A DNA stretch of 64,000 bases from Trichobilharzia szidati (GCA_944472155.2 OX235272.1:5440354-5504353); one strand, 5' to 3'; counted from the stretch's first letter, positions 8,785 to 19,601 are shown. The notes: a model not told the origin generated them from the letters alone. Made by a program: numbers and translations.

Positions 8785-9890
8785 GTATGACTTATAAGAG
8801 AGATGTCTATAGAAAACCTACATCTGTAGGACAATATACACATTTCCTCAGTTTTGTACCGATCCGATATAAAATCAATTTGGTCAGATGCCTCACGATT
8901 AGAGCAAGACGTATCTGTACAGATGACTCCCTAGAAAATGAGCTAGGATACATCCAAAATACGCTGGTCCAAATGGGTTATCCTAGTAGATATATAAGGA
9001 GACACTTGAATACCAGGTACAATAAAGAAAAACTGACAACAGTTAAAAAGAAAGAACTGTTCATGAAACTGCAATTTAATAGGAACGTGGCTAGTGAAGT
9101 CGTACATCTGAGATTATCGAGAGCGATAAAACGGACTTATACTGCCGCCACCCTTTGTTTGTCATTTTCCAGCCGACCAATTTTGATTGCTCAAGTGAAA
9201 GATAAGCTACCTAGCTGTGCCACTTCGATGTGTATCTATAAATTTAGTTGCTCCTGTGGAGAAAGCTGGCTATATAGGGCGAACAACTAGACAACTTAAC
9301 AAACGCATCTATGAGTATGTTCCTTCATGGTTCGGAAAAGGTCAAATAAAATCCATACGAAGTTCTATTTTGGCTCATTTGATTGATAGCGGTCACCAAG
9401 TGGAGAAAAATAGTGCTTTCAAAGTTATCTATCGTATTCCATCGAGTCTTTCGAATGGAATCAGAACCCGTCTTTTACACCTAGCCGAAGCTATGGGAAT
9501 TTGAGAGAACAATCCTAGTCTTTGCATACAAAAGAAGTTTGTTCTACCTTTGTCTCTCCCTTGCTTGCCTAAGTGAACTGTATTCAAAACCCTCCCACCC
9601 TTTCTTATTTTCCACCTCCTTTGTACTTTTATAATATTTATTTAAACTCTGATTATCGTTCCACTTCACCTTTTAAGATTTGACCTAATTTATTTATTTA
9701 TTAAATTGTCTACATATACACTTTTTTACATATACTATCTTTATTATTCTTATCACCTGCATAAACCTTATTATCAATGTTTTGTTATCATTATAATCAT
9801 CGTTATTAATTTCGTACGAAACATTCACCGCATTATTATTATTATTTGGTTCCCACCGTCATTGGTTAAAATTTTAAATATAAGTCTATG
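8785..9890 (+). pseudogene. Penelope-like element, 5'-truncated
   Basis: One open frame starts inside the RT C-terminal region (DVYRKPTSVGQYTHFLSFVP) and runs through the linker (KKKELFMKLQF, SRAIKRTYTAA) to CIYKFSCSCGES (about 9225-9265). A single-base insertion in the GIY-YIG site shifts it to YIGRTTRQLNKRI (about 9270-9310), then AHLIDSGHQV and RLLHLAEAMGI, a stop, and LCIQKKFVLPLSLP. The 3' UTR follows and has an inverted relative at 45.2-45.6 kb. The RT catalytic motifs are absent. Confidence 0.88.
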
Positions 9891-9902
9891 TAAATTAGAG
9901 TA

Positions 9903-9946
9903 AAGCCTGAAGAAGATCTAATTGAAAACAACAATATTGTTCGCTT
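9903..9946 (+). ncRNA. Hammerhead ribozyme in PLE pLTR (class 2), conserved core
   Basis: Stem I AAGC (9903-9906) pairs with GCTT (9943-9946). Core CTGAAGA (9907-9913) and GAAA (9924-9927) are perfect. Stem III can form five pairs (AACAA with TTGTT) around a CAATA loop, or dimerise through the palindrome ACAATATTGT. The cleavage triplet is TTC ending at 9942. Stem II is weak. It lies just downstream of the PLE 3' UTR, as expected for a pLTR. Confidence 0.6.
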
Positions 9947-9959
9947 ATATGTCTTGTTC

Positions 9960-10300
9960 TCATAAATAATAGATAGTAGTGCTACTAGAATATGAGGCAG
10001 AGGCTTTTAAATTAGATACAATTGAAGGCATCACACTGATAATAGATCCACTTATAATGAAGATTGTTCGTCATTCTTTTATACACTTATTCCCCTTTAT
10101 GTATTTAAACAAAGCAAAAACAAATGTATATAAAGGATTATATGAGGCCATGATTTATTTCACTGTCAGATTCTCTTCAGCTGTTTACAGCCAAAACGCT
10201 GATTGTGTGCATAAATGTACACAAAGATTTTTCATACCTGCAAGAGTCAAACATGATTTTTGTTAATAGGGACACCCATGTTAATCAACAATGTTCAGAA
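9960..10300. other. Unassigned; one unrecognised 95-codon frame
   Basis: A plus-strand frame (9979-10266) is open but AT-rich, with no motif I know and no support as a gene. Treat it as probably chance. Confidence 0.3.
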
Positions 10301-10470
10301 GATTTCAATATGGCGAAAATATTCATTCAGACATCTATAAAACACAAAATAATTGAGCAAAGAATATCCTTTTAGATAATTTCCTCTTCTGGCTCTACAA
10401 TTATATATATGCATCTTTACATACGTAGAATATTCTAGATTAGTAGTCAATAACAATATTAGTGTTTTTT
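10300..10470 (-). repeat. PLE pLTR, class 2, degenerate
   Basis: It closely resembles 58375-58540 and, inverted, 59665-59820. On the minus strand the hammerhead reads GAGC then CAGAAGA (U4 changed) and TAAAA in place of GAAA, so the ribozyme is decayed. Confidence 0.65.
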
Positions 10471-10559
10471 TGAATAATATCGATTTGTAAAGTAAGATGA
10501 TGATGGAATTACAGTTCATTAAAGATGCTTAAATTATAATAATAACAAAGATATAGTAG

Positions 10560-11345
10560 CAAATAGAATATCAACTAGATGGCCAAGGTAAGGAAAATGT
10601 CTGAACCAACCAGGTTCTTTTGGACACATAAATTAGGCTTCTTAATGTGGATCCCAACAGCTGGTCTCAGCAATATTTAGTAATCGAACTCTTTAGGCGA
10701 AGTTAAGCTTTGTTGATATGCCGTAAATGACCCTGAAAGCATGGTTAACATAAATCTTGTGTTGTGTATCCACAAGATGAGATAGAGTAGCGCTACGAAT
10801 ATATTTTGTTTGTCCCTAACTTAACCACTATGCAGTATGAAGTTCGGAAATCCAACGAGAAACACGCCTAATTGTACTGCCTATGTAACTGGCTCACTCC
10901 ATAGGAGCAGTTAAATTGGTAGATACACATGGAAGAGGCGAAATTAGGCAGTTTATCTTTTACTCCTGAACGCAAAAGTGGAGTGGTTTTAAGACACAGC
11001 GTAATTCAGCAGCAGGGAATGCCTATTTTACCGCATTCCTAAGGCGTTGTCCCCAAGGTGCTGAATTTGTAAGAATAAGGCCTTTTTAGGAACTGTTGGT
11101 ACCTTGGGCTGCTTTGATTTCATATTCATATTCTTATCAATAAACTTTATTTAGATAATCGTTTCCACTCAGCAACCGTTTAGTATTATTAAGTTCCTCA
11201 TCAAGACATTCATCCGAGCAAATCTCTCTTGCTCTGTGCACCAATCACTTTACTAGATTGCGTTTGTATTTCAAGGGCACGAAGCTGAAATAATGAGTAT
11301 ACTGACAATCACTTGATGTAGGTTTTCTATATACACTTCTTTTTC
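10560..11345 (-). pseudogene. Penelope-like element, strongly decayed
   Basis: Minus-strand pieces in order: SVYRKPT and YFSFVPLKYKRNLVK (about 11240-11340), CSDECLDEELNN, KQPKVPTVPKKALFLQIQ (about 11060-11115), a damaged cysteine-rich GIY-YIG region (10840-10920), and IKKPNLCVQK (about 10605-10640). It is a sister copy of the 58.65-59.6 kb element, with more stops. Confidence 0.75.
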
Positions 11346-11494
11346 AGAACTTCAATCTATTACATAACTTATGATGGAGGTCAAGGTTCAAACAAAATAC
11401 AAACATGCAAAATTAATCGTCGGATACATTGGAAATTGAGTTGCACAATCAAGACAACAAGAGGAGAGAAGTCGATCATGAGTAATAGTGTGGT

Positions 11495-11600
11495 GAACTT
11501 AACTCAAGTCATAGAAACAATTAATGAAGTAAATTACACTAATTAAAAAATGGCGATTTGGTAAAAGTAAAAGATAATGTAATCAACTGAGACGAAGAGA
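11495..11600 (-). repeat. PLE 3' UTR fragment
   Basis: AACTCAAGTCATAGAAACAA is the inverse of 2455-2495 in another PLE 3' UTR. It is probably the UTR of the minus-strand PLE end at 11.8-12.0 kb, separated from it by a SINE-T copy. Confidence 0.5.
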
Positions 11601-11775
11601 TTAGACGTTAAGTCACAACTGGTTGGAGGATTTCGTCATGAGCTGATATCAATTTGAGAACCATTGGTAAACCAGCTGGAAGTACTGGAAAGCTGCTTCG
11701 TCCTAGTGCTTAGGACCCTTCAGCAGTACGCACCCACTAAAAGGTTTCAAACCCAGGACTTTCTGTTTAGTCACA
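11600..11775 (-). repeat. SINE-T copy, inserted in PLE 3' end
   Basis: The minus strand shows the hammerhead block GTACTG CTGAAGG GTCC...GGAC GAAG (A9 changed to G) and part of the tRNA-like head with reversed box B. It separates the PLE coding end from its UTR. Confidence 0.65.
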
Positions 11776-11776
11776 A

Positions 11777-12020
11777 TGGCAAAGGAAGACTAACAAGCGA
11801 ATCTTTCGGAACGCATAAGTTAAGTTTTAAACAGTTGACAGCGATTGCTTCAGCGAATTTGAGGAGAGTTGAGCTGAATTGTCTATTATTAATCTTGAAG
11901 GATTTCACCTTATGATCCGTATCAACAAAATGTTTGTCAATAGCACTGTTCAAATCATTTGTTCCTTTGAGAGGTAAACGTTCCAGTATATGTTCAGAGA
12001 ACCTGAAGCGATAAGGTCGA
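11777..12020 (-). pseudogene. PLE C-terminal fragment
   Basis: The minus strand reads RFSEHILERLPLKG, DKHFVDTDHKV and LLKFAEAIAVNCLKLNLCV, the C-terminal part of the GIY-YIG protein after the active site. Nested among SINE-T copies. Confidence 0.75.
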
Positions 12021-12024
12021 ACAA

Positions 12025-12470
12025 CTTATTTAATTTTTTTACGAGTTGATCACGGATTGATATCAGTCAGAGAACCATTGAAAACCAGCCCGCAGTACTG
12101 GACAACTGTTCCATCCTAGTTCTTTGGGAATCATCGCGAGTACGCACCCACCCCACTGACAGGGTTCGGACCCATAACTTTCCGGTTACAAGGCAAAATG
12201 GCTCGTATACCATTCAGCTGCTGGAACTCGATTCAGTGAATAGCCCATGAATTCTAACTTCTGCCAATTCGTGATTCATTTAGCGCGACCACCAACCAAT
12301 TTCATCAGTGGGAAATCCATCCTCACACTTGGCCGGATGGACTTTACTGGTCACGACTTCTCACTAGAACTCCAGGAAACTCCGTCCTGTAGCAAGTCAC
12401 TAGCGAGCACCATATTAATTTTCAGGAGTTGGTTTGTAAGGATTAAATTTGTTTTTACAAGTTGATCACA
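12025..12470 (-). repeat. SINE-T copy, left arm of a large inverted repeat
   Basis: In minus orientation it contains the leader (GTTCTAGTGAGAAGTCGTGA), the tRNA-like head and a hammerhead block whose core is altered (GCGATGA, GGAA). It pairs with the copy at 12460-12930 around a centre near 12468. Confidence 0.75.
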
Positions 12471-12930
12471 AATCTAGTCCTTACAAACCGAATCTTGAAA
12501 ATTATTCTGATGCTCGCTAGTGACTTGCTACAGAATGGAGTTTCCTGGAGTTCTAGTGAGAAGTCGTGACCAGTGAGGTCCATCCAGTCAAGTGTGAGGA
12601 TGGATTTCCCACCGATGACATTGGTTGGTGGTCGTGCTAAATGCATCATGATGTGGTGGAAGTTCGAATTCATGGACTAACCATTGAATGGGGTCCCAAT
12701 GGCTGAACGGTATACAAGCTGGCTTGCCTTGTATCTGAAAGGTCCTGGGTTTGAATCCTGTCAGTGGGGTGGGTGCGTACTGACGACGATTCCCAAAAAC
12801 TAGGACGAAGCAGCTGTCCAGTACTCTATGTTTGTTTTCAATGGTTCTCTAAATGATGGCATCAATCCATGATCAACTCGTAAGAACAAAACTAATCCTT
12901 ACAAACCAACTATAGAAATTTATTTAATAT
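12460..12930 (+). repeat. SINE-T copy, right arm of a large inverted repeat
   Basis: Plus orientation. The tRNA-like head is at about 12690-12765 (GTCCCAATGG ... GGGTTTGAATCC). The hammerhead block at 12774-12825 has stem I GTACTG/CAGTAC but core ACGACGA. Both arms translate to near-identical nonsense peptides, showing how similar they are. Confidence 0.75.
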
Positions 12931-12959
12931 ACTTTGGATAGTGTTTTTAGAAGAAGACA

Positions 12960-13325
12960 GAAATTATCTGAAAAATGTGATATATTTGCGCAATACATTT
13001 CGAACACCAATCTGATCCCTCACAGATTTACTTGTCAAGACAATTTATATGAAACAGTTAAAGGGCAATTAAAGTACACAAAGTGACAAAAAGGATTTAA
13101 GGATAATAAGAATAAGTAAGCCAATTTTTTTTCATATAAATTGAATTGACAAGTAAATATGTGATCAGATAGTGCTATTTGTTAGAAAACGCAATTTATA
13201 TGGATAATGTCATTTGATGTGTAACACATATTTCGAATACAATCTGATCACAAACATTTATTTATTAAATCAGTTTATATGTATGAAAAATTAAAAAGAA
13301 ACAATTAAAATAAATAAAATGTTAG
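12960..13325. repeat. Foldback cluster of unknown type
   Basis: A segment at about 13006-13055 is inverted at 13125-13175 (AGATTTACTTGTCAA against TTGACAAGTAAATAT), and a related direct copy lies at 13220-13300. The arms are about 45 bp. No transposase is visible. Confidence 0.5.
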
Positions 13326-13333
13326 GCATTATT

Positions 13334-13612
13334 TAATTCAATTGGGATTTCCTCATTGATTGATCTGACCAGTGTTCAGCCTCAGGTTTAAATGTCACCT
13401 TCTTGTGCAGATACTTCGAAGTAAATTTAATGGTCGGTGACTACTAGCAGTAGAATTCAGGATAAAGCACATTTCGTCCTGTGTAGGACTCGTCAACAAG
13501 ATATACACCCGCATTCCTCAGGGAATCAGTAATGGTGTTCCTACTGAGTCTGGAACTCATCCACTAGACCACTTCAGTCCAACCAGTCACCAGAAAGATC
13601 CCAATTGAATTA
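13334..13612 (-). repeat. Sm-alpha-like element with terminal inverted repeats
   Basis: The ends are inverted (TAATTCAATTGGGAT at 13334 against ATCCCAATTGAATTA to 13612). The minus strand contains TTGACGA, a GTCC/GGAC stem and GAAA (about 13470-13500), then CTACTGCTAGT, the Sm-alpha hammerhead layout. C3 is changed to T. Confidence 0.65.
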
Positions 13613-13619
13613 CATGTAG

Positions 13620-13762
13620 TAACTGATAACCGTTGCAAAAGAGGTGGGTGGCTCTTATAGCCTATGTGGTCTAGTATAAAGTTGGGTATGGGGCTTTTAA
13701 CTTCACTCTGCAAAAATAACACTATTACTTGAAGTCCTATGTTGCCCTCGGAATGCAAAGCA
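13620..13762 (+). repeat. SINE-A fragment
   Basis: GTTGGGTATGGGGC, then GAAGTCCTATGTTGCCCTCG, match the body and RTE-like 3' end of SINE-A. The tRNA head is not clear. Confidence 0.5.
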
Positions 13763-13764
13763 TC

Positions 13765-14470
13765 GCGAAAACAACTAGTTGTGTGGTGATTGCTACTTTT
13801 AATCAGATGTAAGTAGCATATCAGTAAACGAATTCAGAAAAGTAATAATGTTTTGGGACACTGGAAAAAGAAATCGAAGAAGAGAAATGTTAGAGGAACG
13901 TTATAGACACAGTTCAGAATCCCACAAGCTATCGAATGTAGTGGGTGATATTCGACCAATTTGCAAATGATGTGCCTATGAGGACTTAAAGATAAGGTGT
14001 ACCAAATTTATGCACCCATAATGCGTTTATCCCAAAGGGAACATGGTCTTCGAACTTCATCGGCCTCTTCTTCATTACAGATTTTACTGGGTTTTTTCAT
14101 GTTTTCACTGAATAATTTTCGTGAAATATCAAATAATTTTCAGAAATGTTTTAATAAATAGATTGCTTCCTACTAACCATGTTTTCATTCGGTTTTTCTT
14201 GTTTCCTGTGTTTAACATGGACAGTTGTTTACTGTCACGAGATGGTATGAATCCAGTTTGGTACTGGTAAGTTTTAATTTTCTGTTTTTCAGGTGTACTA
14301 AGTAAAGGACAAGTTGAAATTATCTTTCTTTTCCATGACTTAGGAAACATTAAAAAATAACAGTGATATAATAAAATAGATTAGATTTTATAAAATATTT
14401 GCCTGAATTATTTTGTACTTCTTGTTGGTCGGCATTTATTGGACCTAAATTCCAATTCTCTGTTGACAAG
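13765..14470. other. Unassigned sequence
   Basis: I recognise no gene or repeat. A possible 26-nt intron-like string is discussed among the rejected items. Confidence 0.35.
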
Positions 14471-14539
14471 GCACATCTTAGTACGATTACTTTGATGATG
14501 TCCGAAGGTTAAATGACGCAGTGTGGTCCATGGTTGTTA

Positions 14540-14885
14540 GCAGTGGAATCCAGGAGAATTTCATCATGAACTGATAACAGTTAGAGAACCATCGGAAAAC
14601 CAGCTGTTTCGCCCTAGTTTGGAACTCTCCATCAGCTATCACCCCAGTGCCAGAGTTTGAACCCAGGACATTCTGGTTACAAGGCCACCAAGCTAGTAGA
14701 ACATTATGCAGCCACTGGGACCCGACTAGATCCAATGGCCAGCCAGTGCTTGGATTCTAACTTCTTCCAATTCATAACGTAGCGCGACCACTTCGCAATG
14801 TCTTCCTCGATGAGTTACTGTCTCACCTTCAACCTGTTGCATCTTACTGGTCACGACCTCCCACTAGAACCCCAGGTTGACTGCC
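14540..14885 (-). repeat. SINE-T copy
   Basis: In minus orientation it has the tRNA-like head with box B (14650-14665 reversed), leader sequence and a partly deleted hammerhead block with GAAACAGCTG. Confidence 0.65.
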
Positions 14886-14984
14886 TACCTACCTATCTCA
14901 TTTAAATCACGCAGAGCAGGTAACGCAACCATACCAGAATTGTGGGCAAATTTCTAGAAGCCTAATTACTATTAGATGGTTAGA

Positions 14985-15185
14985 TGCAGTGTCGAGCTTT
15001 ACCGATCGTACCTTTGACATACTCATCTGTGCCTTCGCCTGTAGTTGGAGCATGGCTGTCTAAGTAGATGAAAGTTGTGACTTCCTTTAAATATCTTCCA
15101 CTCATGATGATTCATACTTGTTGTTGGTTGGTTGATTATCTTCATCACTTCTGTCTTCTCCATGCTCACTTGAAGTCCTGTTGCG
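14985..15185 (-). pseudogene. RTE fragment
   Basis: The minus strand reads GRYLKEVTTFIYLDS and GTDEYVKGTIGKAR, the linker after the palm of the RTE family. Confidence 0.65.
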
Positions 15186-15309
15186 TTGGCTCAATAGTAC
15201 AATGGCATACTTTGGCTGGATACTAGTTAGTAACTACTATCACGCGTCCAGTGCTTTGTTTGGAGCAGACTGAATTCTGTCAGTTAGGTTTGCAATGTGG
15301 GTGCCATTC

Positions 15310-15672
15310 TAGGTAGCTCAACAGTACAGTGCACTCTGAACTGTTGTTATTAGATAGTTGGAGGCATTGGATCTAGGTTTCGTGTTTGTGATTACTCACC
15401 GGTCAGCAAGGTGTATCTGCAACCTTGAAGCAATCCGTGTCACATATGAGATTCAAACTCATGTCATCGATTACTGCAGTCAGAGACGTTACCCCTGAGG
15501 TATTTGAGCTCACGATTGGCTTCCTGTAGGACTGTACTGGATACTTTGCTTGAACGCTAATCAGTAAGTAACTGTTATCAGACATCTAGTCCAAGGGTTC
15601 CTGCTGATTGCCTCCAACCTTCTAATAACAACAACAGCGACAGCAACTCAGAATGTACCATGATGGCGAGCC
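15310..15672. repeat. Foldback element with tRNA-like interior
   Basis: CTGTTGTTATTAGATAGTTG (15341-15360) is inverted at about 15612-15637, and the similarity extends outward to AGCTCAACAG against GGCGAGCC. Inside, the minus strand of 15400-15510 has a box A-like and a box B-like string (GAGTTTGAATC). A partial direct relative of the right half lies at 15190-15260. I know no named family. Confidence 0.5.
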
Positions 15673-15689
15673 ACCTGACATAGTGGCTA

Positions 15690-16320
15690 CACTGACCACG
15701 GATTAATTTCAGTTAGAGAACCCTTGAAAACAAGGGAGGACTGGATAGCCAGCTTTTTCATCGTCAGTACGCACCCACCGCCATGGTTCGAACCCAAAAC
15801 CTTCCAGTTACAAGGCAAGATCGTATACCATTTTCAATGGTTCTCTAACTAATATCAATCCGTGGTCCAACTCTTAAAAAAGTAATATTTACAAACCAAC
15901 TAAAAAAAATTAATCTGATGCTCGCCAGTGACTTGCTACAGGATGCATTTTCCGGGAGTTCTAGTGAGAAGTCGTGACCAGTGAGGTCCAGTTAGATGTC
16001 ACGTGTGTGGATGGATGTCCTACCGATGACATTGGTTAGGGTCGCGCTAAATGCATCACGAATTGGCAGAAGTTAGAATTCATAGGTTGGCCATTGAATC
16101 GGGTCCCAGTCGCTGAATGGTAAACGAGCTTGTCTTGTAACCGGAAGGTCATGGGTTCGAACCTCACTGGGTGCGTACTGCCGACGATTCCCAAAGAACT
16201 AGGATGAAACAGTTTTCCAGTACTCCATGGTGGTTTTCAATGGTTCTCTAACTCACAATAATCCGTAGTCAAACTCGTGAAAACAAATTTAATCCTTACA
16301 AACCAACTCCTGAATATTAA
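15690..16320. repeat. Two SINE-T copies in opposite orientation
   Basis: The left copy (about 15690-15855) is on the minus strand with a deletion through the hammerhead. The right copy (about 15880-16320) is on the plus strand and carries the clearest tRNA-like head. CCCAGT (16105-16110) pairs with ACTGGG (16166-16171) as an acceptor stem, CTTGTAA is a Thr(UGU)-type anticodon loop followed by CCGG, and GGGTTCGAACC is box B. Its hammerhead core is CCGACGA with GAAA kept. Confidence 0.75.
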
Positions 16321-16324
16321 AATA

Positions 16325-17015
16325 TCACCAACAATATATCATTAGAATGCAATAAAAATTCGATTAAATTGTTTGAAGGTCATTAGAATGAAAAGCACAA
16401 ATTATAAGACATTCTTACCATAATTGTCCTTACAGGATTTGGTTTTATGGCTCCACTATCATGTCTTCTCCATTTCAATACCATTTCTGACGCCTGTTGA
16501 CCTTCACATCACTGTTACTATTCTCATCATAATAACATACAGCTAACTGACTTCCGCCTTGACTATTGATTATTTATTTCGTATAATTTGTGGTCATGAT
16601 AATATTTGTACACACTTCCTGTACTACCTGATCAGGTCATACATAATGATAGAAAAGCTGGTTTTGTTTTCAATGTGAAACTTTGGAGTTTTCAACGACC
16701 TTTAGGCAGTATACAGCTGACCTTAAAAACGGATTGTCCTTGGAACTGTGTTCACATTTTCAATAAGCATATTACCTAGAAATTAGTATCATTTACACGA
16801 TTTCAGCGATAATTAATCTTTACATAATCAGGAATATAGTGGATTGGAAATTTGCATCAGAAGGCAAAACTGTCTCTCTTTCTCTGTTCTCACCTGCTTC
16901 ACTTCATTTGACATCTATGAGCCTCGCTTAACTCCACAGCCGGCGAATTCAAAAACATTTCCATAACTAGTTTAATTAAATTATTTTTTAATTCACGTTG
17001 ACAGGGTTTTATTGA
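16325..17015. other. Unassigned sequence
   Basis: AT-rich. I recognise no gene or repeat. Confidence 0.35.
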
Positions 17016-17019
17016 ACCG

Positions 17020-17290
17020 AAATGGTTGATTTCTGTTGAGAGTTCGACTGCCTAGTTCAAGGGGTCGATTATGCCTCATGGTTAATATGATATCATTAGG
17101 CTGATGGTGGGCAGTATTGTAATCTAGAATGCAGATTTCGTCACATTTGTGAGTGGTCATCTGAATATACCATCATGATCCAGACAGTGATGTTGTTCTG
17201 ATTGACGAGTCCAAAATAGGACGAAATTCACTTATTGGATTCTAATGCTAGCAACTACCAACTAAATAATGTTTAGAAAATCAGTTGAGG
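17020..17290 (+). repeat. Sm-alpha-like element, degenerate
   Basis: TTGACGAGTCC ... AGGACGAAATTCAC ... GGATTCTAATGCTAGC (17207-17262) is the Sm-alpha hammerhead layout. A weaker inverted copy of the same block lies at 17120-17165 (ATTTCGTCAC on the plus strand). Confidence 0.6.
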
Positions 17291-17344
17291 ACGGTAAAAT
17301 TCCATAGTCTTATGTTGTTTAGTTCAATGGCAAAGTTAGTTAGT

Positions 17345-17975
17345 TAGCTTGTTTATACTCTGGTTGACAGGCACATGGACTCATGTGAAAAATGGGCCAA
17401 ATCCATTTTATCTAACTCACGCCACCCTCTTCACTCAAAACTCTCCCCTTGCGTCTCATCAGGCAAAACCAGAAGCCTATGTAGAAAACTATATGCTCGC
17501 ACTAGCAAGTACAAAAACTTAACCATACCCTACTAAGCTCGTGTTCTGTGCGATAAAGAAAGCATTAGGCGTGACACCTATAACTTATTAAATAGTAAGC
17601 AGAACAACTGGATCTCGTCTTTCCGACTCATATCATTTATACGTACAACGTTTTCTTTCTTTTCCTTTTCTCTCTCTCTTTTTTCTGTTATGTGCTGCTT
17701 TGTTTCTTTCTTCCGCTTACGCCAGTAAATATGATAGCACCTACTTTTCTAACACCTTCAAACATTCTGTTCAACTTTGGCTTTTCTACCGACATGCCAA
17801 TATGTTGTTGTCATAATGAACTGGGATTTCCTTAATCTATGTAGAATTCTATTTATTGATAAAGTACAGACTGGATGCAATACTGTAGTAAAAATGCTGA
17901 GAATTCCATTCTGTATCACAAGTACTGTTTTGGAATAAAGCAAATTATTATTATTATTAGTAGTAGTAGTAGTTT
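17345..17975 (+). pseudogene. CR1-like LINE 3' end (copy A)
   Basis: It contains the C-terminal block (DRHMDSCEKW-like, LSNSHHPLH, LYARTSKYK) with stops, then a 3' UTR shared with 33.4 and 55.0 kb. It ends with AATAAAGCAAATTATTATT and an ATT/AGT microsatellite tail. Heavily 5'-truncated. Confidence 0.75.
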
Positions 17976-18004
17976 GGAATATTCCCATTTAATGAATTAA
18001 AAGT

Positions 18005-18120
18005 CAATCTGAACAAAGAATATTCTTTTCAATAAATTTTCCTTCTCACGTTCTTACAATTATAAAATGTGATATTAAGCGTTATAATAATGCCCAGTTA
18101 TATAGCAGGTAAATTTTTGC
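18005..18120 (-). repeat. PLE pLTR, class 2, degenerate
   Basis: The minus strand reads AATTTATTGAAAAGAATATT, the 3' half of the class 2 hammerhead. The CTGANGA core is lost. Confidence 0.5.
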
Positions 18121-18470
18121 GTAGAATAATCGATTAGTTATAGGGTAACAAATGTGCTTGTAAGCGCGTCATGAAAGGCATTTCCCGTAGGTTACTGCGG
18201 ACCTTCATAAACAGAAAAGGTAAGCACCAAGAGACTGCAATACCAAATGATAGTTTCCTTCTTTTGAGCTGAACCCATTAATGATGTACTATACTGTTTG
18301 GCTAAACTAGTAAAGTCCAGTCAGTTCGTCGGATTGCGTTATTTACAAACAGCGGATTTCAGTAATAAAAACAGACGTTCAGTGGAGCGATATGCCTGAT
18401 ATATTTTAAAAATTTGAAGTTTTAGGTTTTATTTACAATGTCTGTGAGCTTCTCACCACAGAAGGTTGCA
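18120..18470. other. Unassigned sequence
   Basis: I recognise no gene or repeat. Confidence 0.35.
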
Positions 18471-18474
18471 CATT

Positions 18475-18970
18475 CATTATTATTGATTTATTGTCCTTTT
18501 TAGTTCCTAGAGGAATATAAGGCTTCAGTCGCACCTCGCCATTGCGTTCGATTCTCCCCCAACGTTTTCACCTCGCTCCACGTCTGCCCAGATGCTTTCA
18601 TCTCCTCTTTACATGACCTCGTCCATTTCACCCTCACACTGATGACCAACTTGCCACTTCTCATTCGGGTTCCACTCGAGTGATGGCCTGGCGTGTGATG
18701 TCACTTGATGGTTTCCTTTCTCAGAGTATGGCCAGCTAATCCATCTCCATTTCTTCCTGCAAATTTGTTGCACAACTGGTTCCTGTTGGGTTGGTTCGTT
18801 CATTGCCAGTGATCCCTCCTTACCGCTGATCTTTTCTGGCCGGCCATCTGTTCTTGAGTACTGAGCGAAGACAGCTGTTGATGAAGGTGTGTAGTTTGTT
18901 CGAAATGCCCTTTGCCACGCGTTGGCCAAGTCTCTGATCCATTTAATAGCACTGAATTCACACATCCAAC
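18475..18970 (-). pseudogene. RTE 3' end
   Basis: The minus strand reads RKKWRWISWPYSEK and SLEWNPNEKWQVG with the 3' end GAAGCC...ATATTCCTCTAGGAACTAAA, and an AAT-type tail at about 18475. The N-terminal part is missing. Confidence 0.75.
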
Positions 18971-18974
18971 TGAT

Positions 18975-19250
18975 AATTAGTGTCATTTAAATTAATTAGA
19001 ACTGTTTATGAATTTCGCAAAAAGAATTAAGAAGAAGTAATTTCTTACAACAATACATTTCAGACATTCTAATAGCACTCAAACACACACACACACAGAC
19101 ACACTGAGGACACAGAAATCGATAAAAAGACCACTTTCTCTCACTTTACTTCAAAGTTGTATGTAGCGTTGTATGTAGTGTTAATTGACAATACAGGTCA
19201 CAGCTTATCATAAATTATCGAAAAAAAATCCCCATTTAGACATTTAGAAA
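18975..19250. other. Unassigned, with an (AC)n microsatellite
   Basis: A CA/CACAGA repeat lies at 19080-19105; otherwise nothing recognisable. Confidence 0.4.
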
Positions 19251-19600
19251 ACAGAAAGATGGAGCGCAGAAAAATTTTCTTTTCAATTAGATCCTCATCT
19301 CTGGCTCTACTCTAATATATATCCATAGCATTTTTATTACAATACACAACAGTTTACCAAACAAGTGGCACTGATATGCTTGTTAACAATAATTAGTCAG
19401 TGTTAAAATGTCAATGGGTTGATAATTAACGAAGAAAATCAATACACATTTAAAAGGTAGAAATGGTTAGAATAAATTTATTTTACAAGGATAACACGTA
19501 ATTAAAGATGAAGTGGTCAAAATAAGTAAAAAAATAATTTGGACAATTATAATTTTTATAGTTTTTAAAAGTTTAGGGGGAGGGGGGCGACATAGTTCTG
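19250..19600 (-). repeat. PLE 3' UTR and pLTR
   Basis: On the minus strand the pLTR at about 19275-19330 reads GAGCCAGAGATGAGG ... TTGAAAAGAAAAT, a degenerate class 2 hammerhead, followed upstream by AT-rich UTR. Confidence 0.55.
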
Positions 19601-19601
19601 T

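Noticed and set aside
9979..10266. 95-codon open frame
   Set aside because: No recognisable domain and AT-biased composition; it lies between two PLE pLTRs and is most likely chance.
14267..14292. Possible 26-nt intron (GTAAGT ... TTTTTCAG), reminiscent of very short trematode introns
   Set aside because: Flanking frames stop within a few codons and no gene can be built around it.
19080..19105. CRISPR-like or tandem array
   Set aside because: It is a plain CA microsatellite; no spaced direct repeats of CRISPR type are seen anywhere.
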